From assembly GCA_949128115.1 (NCBI GenBank), contig OX421964.1, positions 32,046,177 through 32,110,176 on the forward strand: a DNA stretch of 64,000 nt. Reading direction: 5' to 3'. Within the stretch, counting starts at the first letter, position 1; every line of letters begins with the position of its first letter. Positions 24,736 to 36,073 of this stretch are shown here, one piece after another. Under the pieces are notes generated by a model. That model was not told where the DNA came from. It worked only from the letters and a program-made list of their open reading frames with translations, and did not search any database. Source of the stretch: Anaspis maculata (taxonomy: Eukaryota > Arthropoda > Insecta > Coleoptera > Scraptiidae). Both the position numbers and the translations under genes were made by a program.

Positions 24736-27700
24736 TCACAGTATGTCCGTTTCGTACACTTTATTCGTGGAAGAAGCGGTGGCGGTCGTGACGGTGGTCG
24801 TCGAGGTCGTGCCCGTCGTTTGTTCTTCGGCCGCGCTCTTGGCGACGATGGCATTGGCTGCCGTGTTATTGGGCAGGTTCGTCAGACTGCCCGTGATTTG
24901 GGCCGTGGTCATCTGCAACCCCATCTTCTGCAGCAAATTCGACTCGCTCCCCGTCTTTTTCAGCAGTTCGTTGGGCGCCGGCGGCACCACCGCCAGCGTG
25001 TTGTTGCCCCTCTGCAGCTGCTGCAGCCGCGCGTACTGTTCCTGCAGCGCCTTTTGCTTCTTGAGCAGCTCTTGGTGGCGCTGCTCCAGCTCTTCTTTGC
25101 GCGTTCTTTTCGAGCCGTCTTGCGAGTTGACGCTTTCGCAGCTGCTGCTGTTGCTGGCCGAGATCGTTTCGTTTTCCACCACCGGGAGTTGGAGGTTGGA
25201 GCCGATGTTTCGCGGCAGCGTTTGCGATCGATCCTTGAGACTCGACCGGTTCGGAGCGTTTCTCCTAAGCGTGCCGGCCAAGCCCAAGTTCTGCGTGGCG
25301 GCTTCGAACTGGCTTTGCGGCTTGTTGTTTTCGACCATGTTCTGCACGTTCTGGATATGTTGGAGACCGGCGGCGGGGGAGCGTGGCGGCAGCGATGGGG
25401 ATGTCGGCGAGGCCAGCGGCGACTTGGAGCTGGTTCTGGGCGGAGGCGGCGGCGGGACTCGCTTGCCGGTGATGTGCTGCAGCAGCTCGGTGTTGCGCTC
25501 CGGCAACGGCGGTTTGTTCTTGATCGAATCTCTCTGGAGCGGCTGGATCGGCGGGCTGTTGTCCGTGTCGGAACCGCTCGGATAAGAATGCAACCGCCTG
25601 AGGCTGCCCGTGGTCGTGCTGACCGTCAAGTTCTGCGTCGGCAGGAACGTGGCCGAGTCCATGCTGCCCTTCCGCCCGATCTCGGACATGTGTGGGGGGT
25701 GGATGCCTTTGGCGGGAATGGCGGGCGGCTGTTCCTCCTGCACCGGCGGGATAGAATGGGGCTTCGAAAATGTCTGCAGCTCGTCTAGCAGAGCGTCGAG
25801 TGCGTTCTCCGGACGCTGGTTACCGTCTGGGGAGCCGACGCCGCAGTCTCCCCCGACGACGAGCGACCCCACACGTGGACCGGGAGGGGGCTGCAAAATT
25901 CAGGAACGTAAACACTGATTTCGGGAATGCGTGCGAAAAGAGCTGTCAAAAAACTCGCTAAGACACCAATAAATATAGAACACAGCAAAAACTGTTTTTG
26001 AGCAACTGCGCAATTTCATTGAAAACATAATTGTTGTGTAAAAGACACAAATACATGGTCGCAGGCACATTTATGGAGTGTCCGGAAAAAGAGACTCATC
26101 TACAACCTTCACCATATTATTAAGGGTGAGCTACGTGCGTTGAAAGAAATTCACGTTAGGAGTCGTGGCGGAACAAATTCAGCACAGAAATGCCAAATTA
26201 GCACACAAACAAATCCCTTAAGACAGATTAAGTTGATATCGGTGAACTGTAGGTGTACTCTCGTAGTGAAGACATTACGATGGAGATAATGATCGGGCTC
26301 ATGCAACATGAGTGTTCAGAACGCTTCTAATGGATACAGCAACCAATCGAATTCGATAAATTTCAAGTTTGACGCGTGATTGTGATATACAAGATTATCA
26401 ATTTGGCATGAACGCAACCAGTGAAAGCATGTAGAGTACCCGGAATACCAGAGGGACCTGTGGGCGGAGCCTAACTGTGCGAACTGAGTTCATCTAGTGG
26501 TGCACCAAGATTTTCAGTGAGATTTTGGGTTCGCCTGTGGCCTGGTAATCCTGGTAATGGTCCACCACTCCAGCTGATGGGTGTTGCTTTCCCTATTTCA
26601 ACACACGGACTCGTCCACAACAATTTCTGTTTTTCTGTTCAGCCCCGCCCACAGGTCCCTGCGGTGTGCCGTCCACTCTAAGAAAAGTTATGTTACAGCC
26701 CGTTTACAGTCAGTGGTCGCAAAACGTAATCAACGTAAGATGCTAAGTGACAGGAAGGGCTCCATTTGCGCTTTACTGGTGCCTGACTGGTTAGCATGGT
26801 TAGAGAAAAATTACACGTTTGCCGCAGGAATCATTATCATTTTTTACAGCGAAGAATGGCACTGGCGATGGCGTGGAAGCAAATGTTATCGAAGGTTTCA
26901 ATAAAGCCATATGGGTTTGATTGCGGTAAGTTACACGGCGATGAACAGTGGATTGGTGAAAAGGAAAGTGATTCTTTTTGAGTCCTTCGACATCATTATT
27001 TTTTTGTGGAGCGAACGGCGGGCGGCTTGCCGAATTCAAAAATTTCAGCAAATTATTATACAGGGTGTCCCACAAAGCAACGGACACGGCTTGAGGGTAG
27101 ATGTACTTTTTTCAAGGCAAATCAGAATCTGCATTCGAAATTTTTCTGACGTCTTCCGTTTCCGATATCTGTGATTCATGTTTTCAATCGAAAAGTTTGA
27201 TTGGCGGGTGTTCTTATATTTTTCGCCCTATTTTTTACCCCCATAGCTATTTTTTAAAATTGTCTTATTTTTGGATTCTACGTTCAGTTTAGAAAAAAGT
27301 TACTCTTGCAAAATTTCGATTAGAGATATTAGAGAGAGATTTGGCATGGATGGACCATCGTAAATATGGCCTCTATCCCCAATCAAAAGTCCTAAGGAGT
27401 CCCGCTGGCGCTAGCCGAATTAGGGCTGAAGAACCACCCCATAAGGGAATTTAGCGCAGAAATTCCCATTTCCTTAACTCTTGCAAACCACACTTCAAGT
27501 TAGAGATGAATTGGAGCACAAAGCTGAAAATTAGTCTGCCGCGATGTTTCGCAGCGGATACCTATCTTGAAAATATCATCAACAAACATAACCAATAATT
27601 ATAAAAACATCCCCTACTGAAGACTGCGCTGGCTTCCCTCACTTTCCTGTCAAACCGTTCCTCGGATAGCGTATGAAAAGGAACGGAAGTACTCACCATT

Positions 27701-30700
27701 GAATTTTTCATGAAATGATAAAATCGCCGTTGGGCTAGTCCCCAGAGTCCCCACCTAACTTTTGCAAGCAACGCTCAAATTTGAAGACAGACTGGATCTG
27801 GCAGTGAGAAATCAGTAATACAGTGAAATTTCATCAGACTACCGTTAATAAAGGTGATCTTGTTGGGTGCATTGTTTCGAATAAACTCAAATTTTGAAAT
27901 TGAAATCACAGACGTGTGTGAAGTTACTCTTTGGCACATATCACCACAGATATGTTTTCTTCCACTTCTTAAGAGCATTAAGAGTCAAATTTTGACTGGG
28001 GAGGACTGGATGGTACCTCGTCAGCTAATAATGTTGGAACCCGCTATATGTTTGGAAACGAAAGATTGATTATTGTTTGGTCATTGTCAACGGGATCATT
28101 GTTTATATGTAAGAAGGAACATATTTATAATAATGATCTGTGGTAAACGTCAACTCTTTCGCAATAATACAAATCTGAGAATAAGTAATCTGACCAAAAA
28201 ATAAAAACCATACAAATCTTGCCTTAATCGTCTTTGCCTGCAATTTTCTCCCCATTATATTTGTGGTAATCGTCTTTATCTGCCGTGGAACACTGCGACA
28301 CAAAGATTTTTAGCTTCGCGCTTCAATCTACTCTTAACTTTGAGTGTGTCTGTAAGACTTGTCAAACGATACTACGATGATACTAGCCAAACGACTATGC
28401 ATCGTTGAGTGCAGAAATGATTGTCGATTTCTTTCGTTTCGTCATCAGTTTTTCACTGCACTGAAGTACCAGCGGTTTGGTTGGAAAAAAGGGAATTTCT
28501 CCGCCTCTGTCCTTGACGAAGCGGTTTTTCATCCTCAACTTGAGGACTAAAACAAGATGACTTTTAATGAATTTTTGCTGGTACCCGAAACTATGTCCAC
28601 GTACCCGAGGCTATGTCCACGATGCCACACTTCAGCTTCACCAAATTGATGCCGACCTCACCCCTACAATTTATATTGATTTTACTGGACTGGGGCGGAA
28701 ACACTATTCTAAAGGAAACCTTCATTGACCATCACGTGTTCTCTGACCCAAAAATATGATCGAGTATTACCCGAAGAAAAACTGATTGATGCAAAAGCTG
28801 CTTTTGAATGAATTTTTTGGGGCACCAGGTTAATGTGTCCGAGTAACAACTGCGCAAAAGAGATTTGCTTTTGTACCAATTTGCTACTTTGCTCTGCGTG
28901 CCGTTTCAACTATGCAGAGGCTATTGCTGGATACAGAGTGAGTAGGTATATAGCGACAATTCGTGTGAAGATTGCAGAAGTGCCGAAAAATAAAAAAAAT
29001 TACCTTCACTCATAACAAAAAGAGTAATGTGTGCAAAATTAATTCACGTCAACTACTGGGTGAGTCCAACTGAAACAGTCACTAAATAATAATTAAAACA
29101 CAACAACAATCACCATTCAAAGAACGGAACCCACATGCTCTCAATCGATTCCAAATAGAGTATAGAAAAAGAAGGAAAGCCATGTCTTGCCATGCATATA
29201 AAAACGTGCATCAGAACAACATGCAAGTATAAGTTCTTTCCCTTATAGTAAGGTTAGAGTTTGCCAACCGAAAATTGTACTACTTGAAAAATTTGTCATA
29301 ATTAAAAAATATAATTACTTAAATAAGCAAAAAAGCTACGACAAACTAAGCTACTGTTCACTTTACAAGTACATTCAGTTATATCTACTCGATGATACAA
29401 TGAGGCGCAGATGTACTAGTAAAGTCTATTTCGTAAATGTATAAGTCAAGCGATAATACTCAATGTAATAAAAAGAAAAAATGATTGGAATAAAACAAAA
29501 GACTACGAGATAAAAATAATCATTAGTATGACGCAATATAAGCATTGTGACTGTGTGATTGAGGGCTACGCAAGGCAGAAACGCACTTATTGGTTTGGGA
29601 CTTAGTTTCTGGCTTGGATATTGTCGGTGGTGGTGCAAATCTGGGCCAAATTTGCTTTGGCCGGACATTTCCAATGACACCTTACTATAAGGAAAAGGTA
29701 AATTAGTCGTTTTATAAGCATCATTCATCATGTGCATAATTTATTGGTCCTCGCGTTGAAGCACTCGCGCCTGTAGACTTTGCACCAGTTTTCCAGAGGA
29801 CTTTTTATAAGCCTTTTATTTTTGTGCATCACAGAAATGATAACATAAGTGAAGAGAGAAAACATTGGGGACAACCCTCTCATTGCATTAGCCAATCGTA
29901 CCAAGTCAATTTTGAGTGCATAGGAGGTTCAATATTGAGGTGATATAACACAGTGCTCAGTGCAGTAATAGACCAATAAATTACAAGAGTAAAACCGAAT
30001 CAAGCCAAGTATAATATAATAATATAAATATGAACAGTTCATTATCAAGAACATATCACGTACGAGTCAAGAAATAAATGCAAGCATTATTGGTAAACGG
30101 AGAATTATTTTACTCGTGAGTGGTTATAGCTTCCTTGAAGTTAGAACTCCACTTCCAGTCGTACTAGACAAAGACAACAAAATACAGTTTCAATGCTTTG
30201 TGATTTTCTACAAAGATATGAATCGCTTGTGTCTAGTGTGGGGACGGAATGGATGGAGTGATTAAGCTCAGCCCGGGCCGCCCCCTAGGAGGCAGCCCCT
30301 GTGACGGTGTCAAATGAAAGGAAAAAGTAGTCATTGTTACACATTCTATACTATATAAAAACATTAATCCTAACGTATAATAACAATCTGTATGTTTAAG
30401 CTTAAACATTTAGTTTTATTTTAAGGTGCATGGTTGTTAAAATCGTGATTGAGGGGGCGGGGGCAGGGGGGCGGGTCGGGTCTATAAAACAAGATGCTTT
30501 TTCTACAGCAAGAAATAAGGCCTAAATATACTAAAAATCAAAAGAACGCACTCGCAAAATCCAACTAGTAAGTCAACTCACTGACGCGGCAATCAACTCT
30601 TTTACGAGCACGTTCTAGAGTTCCAGAAAGGGTAAGGGTAATATAGCTAAGGTAACATTGGAAATGCTGATTGCATCGTTTTGAAATATCACCTTATTAG

Positions 30701-33700
30701 TCCAATAATGTGAAGAGGATATAGGGGGCATTCTTCTGCAGAAAAATGCTGAGAGCTGAATCAATTTATGTACTGTATAAATTGATTCTTCACAACAGCA
30801 AACATGCAGGGTGAGACACGCACACACACACTTAGATGTTTGTTAAATTTATGACGAATACCTTGCTATGCTGCGATGATGTTGGGGTTATGGGAGGTGT
30901 TTCTGTAGCTGTAGGCGATGTACGTCCGTCTGTCGATGATGAATTTGAGCATGGAAGGCGTTGTTCTTGGACACTTGCAAGTCTACAAAAGAAAAAATCA
31001 ACAACAGCATTTACAGAAAGAGATTCTAAACATACGAGTACCTTTTCAACGTCACGAGAGTTCCGGTCAGCTTTTTGCATCGCCTCAGTGCACTTTCTAA
31101 TCGGTCCGGTTCTTCTTTCAGGAACTTCTCTTCTCGCATCACTTTTTCCATTTCGGAACCCAGAAAGGCTTTCATGCCGTCTTGTAGGCCAGGGAATCTA
31201 AAATTTACCTCGCATGAAAAAAGCCTGAACCAAAAGTGGAAGTGAACAACAGTACCTTAGTTTCAAGTCGGCCACAGTTTTTGAGCTTTTACTTAAGACT
31301 AGAGCCATGTTTTCAACGTCAGACATGTTGACCCGTGTTTTCCTGTTGATTACGTTGCCTCTTAATTCTTCTACTGTCGACTCCAGGTCGCTCAAATCTG
31401 TTTCCAAACGTAGCATTTCTTGCTTGTACAGATCTTCATCGCGACTCAACCGTACTCGTTCTTGATCTAACCCTGTGAACAATTCCAGTAGCCTTAATTT
31501 ATAGCAGCAACATGAAAATGAAACGTGGTAACTAGATTTTACATCGAAAGTGAAATAAATCTTCATTTTTCCGATATTAAAAGTACTTTGAGCAAGTACC
31601 TCCACTTGTATCAATACTCCCGCGATTTTTTTTTAGATTTCGGGGCTTTCCAAATATACGTACCAGCTTGCCACACTTGCTCGCCTCCGGCCAAAAGCAT
31701 AGCGCGAATCTTGATGAACGTGTCTCTAATGGTCTCCCTAACAGAGTGAGCTTGGGCTTGAGACATTCTTCTCAAGTTTCTGACTTCTGCTCTTAAATCC
31801 TTTGCCTTCTTCTGCAGACCTCTGAGCTGGTTGTACATTTCCGGAGTGAGCTGCAAATCCCGGTACAAGAGGCGTCCATCGTATTGTCCTGGAGATAGAG
31901 AAGCTGGTTTCGGAGGAGGCGCTGGTTTTAAACGATCTCTCTCTAGATAAAAACAAAGCATGAGAATGGCAATACAACGGAAGATACGGTCATATCACGA
32001 AGAAAAAGAAAAGAAGACTTACCCTGAGAGGAGGTCCGCGGAAGAGTAGAAGATTTAATGGCGGGTTTGGCAGGTTTAGTATCCGCTAGGGGACGCAAAA
32101 CACCAAGAAACTAAGTTATTAGTCGGGAAGAAAATCCAAACACATGCTACACAACACCCAGATATACCTACTATTGTTTAATTTTCTTATGTGTGTTTTC
32201 ACCTCTCTACTTTCTCACTTTATGCATTCATAATAGATGGGGATGATTACTATGGAATGAGTGGAAATCGTGCGGTTCGAAATAAAACGTGTTTTTGATG
32301 TGAAAAGAAAAAAAAATGACACTGAGAAGAAAAAGAAAATCTTACCTGCATGCTGAGGACTGTGCTGCTTCGGCGAGTTCATATCAGGCGGTTCGTCACT
32401 GAATGAAACCGATTTCTCGAAAGAAACCGATTTATCTAAAAATTACACACAGACATTTATGTTAAAAAAATAGCATGGGCATGTATGGACGGAACAAGAC
32501 ATATGAGCATTCAGTTTAGTAGAGGAGTACTTGATCAAAACTGCAGGATACTTCAAAAAAAAGTTCGGAAGTTCAAGGTCGAGGAAAAGTAATTTGTGAA
32601 ACGATGAAGAAATACGGATATGGGAAGCGAAGCGAGAGGAGAACCAGAGAAGCTTTCGAGCCAGGCTGAATGATGCAGATTGGTCAAAATATCCTGTTCT
32701 TTAAAAGAATAGCATTCTCATCCTTTGCATGGTTTAGTAAAACATCGATAAAAAACACATGCCTAATAAAAAAGTGAACTTACGACAGCCACTTTTACCC
32801 AATTTGGGTGCTTTGCTGTCAGATCGGAGGTACGAGTCATCTGCCAACATAGACAAATCCGGGTGTTAAAAAAGTACCTCACTGACGCAAATCAAATCAA
32901 ACGGCTAATTTCAAAATAGGTATCGGAACGAATTTATGCTGTAAAATTTGGGAATCTAGAATGCCAATTTATTCGTATAAAGGTAATCTAAAAAGCACTG
33001 ATATAAGTTTATTTTTCACACATGCATCTCGTTTTTTTTTTTATAAAAGAAGCAACCAAAAGCGGGTGAATACAAACCTGGTAACGAAGCGGAACTTGAA
33101 CTGGAGTTCTTATCGAACTCGTCTCCTGTAGGAGAAACGGTGATGTTAGCAACAAAAACTATTTACAAGCATACAGACATTGCAACATTAGTAACACCAG
33201 GCGCGATGCTACACGTAAAAAAAATCTACCTAAGTATTCTTGGAGTATTCTCTTGAAGGTGACCTCACATTACTCAATAAAGGAAAAACTATTCTAGAAG
33301 TAGCTGCAGTATTCAACTATACGACTCTCATCGATTATTCCTGAGCGGTTCTTCGGCTAGTTGTCTTAGATTATAACAATAATTGTCTATGAACTATTGT
33401 CCAGTGCATTAACGAATACAAGCACACTCTTCTATTTTGAAGATTCTCAAAAGAAATTTTTACGGAAATACCTGTGCGATAACCGTCCCGTCCTGGCACT
33501 TGCAGGTGCGTGGTCGGCTGGGTCAGAGCTTTCTGGACTAACCCAGTCAAGTTTGCTAACTGCCTTTCCATGTTCTCCACTCGAAGCCTGAACAAATTGC
33601 ATTGTTAAAATTGAGTTACGGTTTGCAGGGTGCCTTTCACCTTGTGGCATCGTACGGAACGCCAGCAGGTGGTGGAAATGGCGATCTGGGAGCTGCCCTG

Positions 33701-36073
33701 GGCCCTCCTGGTGCCAGCTTTACGCCGTAAAGGGAGTACGAGTCGTCCAGCAACTCTGTATCGCTGTTGAAATAATAATAATTTGTTTTCAGGTAAGTGC
33801 AACTGTACAGCAATAGTCTCTTCAATAATAATAACATTAATAATAATAATAATAATAATGATAGTAATAATAATAAGAATTGAGTATACTTTCCGCATCG
33901 CAAAATTCGTAACAGTTTCCAATTAAATACCTGATATTTAGGTAAGTAAGCACCTTCTCATCATAAATCAAAATTTAACATGAAAAAGCTTGACTAACAC
34001 GTCTTTCGTTAACCCGGCCGGTAGCGCGGCGGACTCCGTCTTTGGAAGCAATTCCAGGGATCGTGGGTCCGAATCCGGCCTGGGCCAGGTGAAAATTTTC
34101 ATGCGCTCTTTAGTACCTTGGCGTGCAGTCACGTCAAAAGAAAAATTGTGAAACGAGAAGGACACCGAAAAAAAGGGTGCTAATAACCTCGCTGTTGATG
34201 CGTCCATAAAATGGTGGGTGGTGTGGGAATCACCCGGCGTCGCTCTTAGTCTACTAAGACAGCGCTAAAGAGGTACTGCCCCAGTGACTACACAAATAAA
34301 AAAAAAGTCTTATGTTAAACGAATTGAAAATTATTTTCGCTGGACACCTTATTGCGCATTGTTTTGTTTCGGTTGCCAGGGATATTGGCCACAAAGGCTA
34401 TTGCCATTGGTCTACGTTCGTAGTAAATACAGTACACAGATGCTAGCCATATCATTTAGCTGTATCATTTCTTGTTCGTTGTACATTTTTTACTACGTAT
34501 TTCCAATAACTTATTAAAAGTTAGTACTTACAATTAATGATACAAAAAAAACTGAACAACAGATGTCACAGATGGATGATTTTGTTGAATTTTCTCCTAG
34601 ACGCGTCCCGCGTCCCGGTCGTATGCTGGAAAATTCAAGGTGCGTGCAGCAAGGCTAACGGATTCTCCTCCAATAACACTAAAGCTCCATCCTCAGGACA
34701 AAAATGTCACATGTCATTCATCTGTCGTTCATTTTTTTGTGCCGTAAATGGTACCTATGTACAATGGCACGCAAAAAAATGGAGACAGTGAAAATATTTT
34801 GAGGCCTCAGTTTTTCAACTTTTACTTGTGTAATGGTAATGTATGCTAGTGTGATCAATCAACATGGATGAATTATCAACTTCACACAACCAGAAGTCCA
34901 GAAACTAAGGTCTCAAAGTACTTTAGGTGTCTCTGTTTCTTTGGGCGCCCGATCGTAAGATTCGTAAGTGATCGGATTGTTTTTTCCCACCCAATATTTG
35001 GTAGGAATTGTATTTTTGTTGCACACTTTTGACATAGGTAATATTAGTTCTGTCTGACTACTGTTTTTATTTATGAATAAATCCCGAACTAGTTTTCGAA
35101 TACCCCTGTAATCCCCGACGATGCCTTTTACGCAAAAACTAGTTGGGTACCTGTTCATGAATGAAGTGAAAGGTTTCTTGAAAAAAATGTATTTTTGTCA
35201 AACTTTTTCAAGCTAAATTTAATTTTCAGATGAGTGAATTTGAAATTTAAGTTATCGATCGATGCACAAAAATTCGGTACCAACCTAACTTCTTCATCTA
35301 TCACAGGCGTGATGGAACCAGACCTGGATGCGTACTGGCTGTGGCTGTAATATGGATCCTCATATCTTGAACTTCTTTCCGGCGAAGACATGTATCCATC
35401 TGCATAAAATGTAAGTTACTATGACGTCACACAGATTTCAAGTCCACAACTCTAGTTTCAATGAATCTACTAATGATTCGTACTACTATGGCACATCAAA
35501 ACTGCAGCCATGGGTTATCAAAATGCAAGAAGAGTCGAGAAAAAAAAAACAAGTTTTTTTTCTTGACTCGTATGTACGGTGGTGCTGACCCACCTGGCAC
35601 ATTAAATAAGGGATTGGCAGGCCTTTGGAAGGGGACGAATCGGTCTGGTGGTCGAGGTGGGCCATCATTCGTGCGGGTTGACCCACTACTGGAGTACGCA
35701 CGTTGAGGTTTGGGGGGCGCACCTTTTAAAAGTTACCTTCACCATTACCATTTTTCAACAACACAGTGGCGCTTTAAATATTACAATAAGTAAATATGCG
35801 AAATGAAAGCAAAGGTTTTTTCTTGTCAAAATAGGTAGGTACTCTGAAAGAATTCCTTTTTTTCCATACGACGAAAGCACATCTAGACAAACATGCTGGA
35901 ACATGCATGCGTCACAACATTATGTAACCTTTGGATATACCTGAAGGCAAAGTCTTGAGACGATCTGCAGGAAGTGCGCCAACTGCCGGCGAATATGTCC
36001 TCAGGAGCGTGGCACCGCGTGGTAGACTAGCCGTAGATCCCATGTAATACGGAGCACCTTTTCCTCCACTTCC
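24736..36073 (-). CDS. SRCIN1/KIAA1217-like: SRCIN1 (p140Cap)/KIAA1217-family adaptor, 14 exons, 5' incomplete
   Basis: Exons, 5' to 3': 36073-35941, 35722-35594, 35399-35285, 33763-33641, 33587-33472, 33125-33078, 32840-32784, 32435-32346, 32085-32023, 31942-31664, 31472-31256, 31197-31042, 30982-30862, 25890-24736. All have GT-AG borders and all phases agree, giving 933 residues to TGA. The N-terminal part is Ser/Pro-rich, then ENMERQLANLTGLVQKAL, the family's coiled-coil lead. The AIP3/Bud6-like region follows (LRAEVRNLRRMSQAQA, then IRDTFIKIRAMLL). Next are the helical stretch FLKEEPDRLESALRRCKKL, a proline-rich region with PPPPPPR, and a last coiled coil (EELEQRHQELLKKQKALQEQ). The vertebrate proteins are cytoskeletal and synaptic adaptors that bind Src/Csk, SH3 partners and EB3. 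The C-terminus ETDIL resembles a class III PDZ ligand. The last exon is markedly GC-rich. The first exon here starts in phase 0 without a start codon, so upstream exons are missing. Confidence 0.92.
26437..26678. repeat. Small inverted repeat
   Basis: GGACCTGTGGGCGGAGCC near 26453 pairs with GCCCCGCCCACAGGTCC near 26645, about 180 bp apart, inside the large intron. It looks like a short TIR element. Confidence 0.5.
27058..27330 (+). repeat. Dispersed repeat starting CAGGGTG
   Basis: It starts TACAGGGTGTCCCAC and includes GGATTCTACGTTCAGTTTAG and AAAGTTACTCTTGCAAAAT. These align with GGATTCTACAATCAATTTAG and AAAGTTACTCCTGCAAAAT at 63630-63685, in the same orientation, after a CAGGGTGTTCGG start at 63358. 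Confidence 0.6.
33823..33877. repeat. (TAA)n microsatellite
   Basis: An imperfect AAT/TAA tract, interrupted by CATTAA and TGATAG, lies in an intron of the SRCIN1-like gene. Confidence 0.8.
34014..34306 (+). mobile_element. tRNA-derived SINE
   Basis: The head has a Pol III A-box-like GTAGCGCGGCGG (34021-34032) and a B box GGGTCCGAATCC (34065-34076), spaced as in a tRNA. An unrelated body follows and then an A-rich tail (AAATAAAAAAAAA). Flanking sequences GTCTTTCGTTAAC (34001-34013) and GTCTTATGTTAAAC (34307-34320) look like an imperfect target duplication. It sits in an intron of the SRCIN1-like gene on the opposite strand. Confidence 0.8.

Larger units (their letters stand above)
25891..30861 (-). 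other. Large last intron of the SRCIN1-like gene
   Basis: This 5-kb intron separates the coiled-coil exons from the terminal exon. It holds a small inverted repeat (26437-26678), a TTACAGCCCG...GGTCGCAAAACG remnant near 26694 that resembles the TIR element at 41975, and a CAGGGTGTCC-starting repeat (27058-27330). I see no embedded gene. Confidence 0.6.

Noticed and set aside
24631..25788. Plus-strand ORF of 385 codons, and another at 24722-25585
   Set aside because: Both are antisense to the GC-rich terminal exon of the SRCIN1-like gene. They begin in a GGT microsatellite and show low-complexity composition with no domain.
34014..34085. tRNA gene
   Set aside because: The A and B boxes are present, but the body, A-rich tail and flanking duplication show a SINE; no proper cloverleaf is evident.
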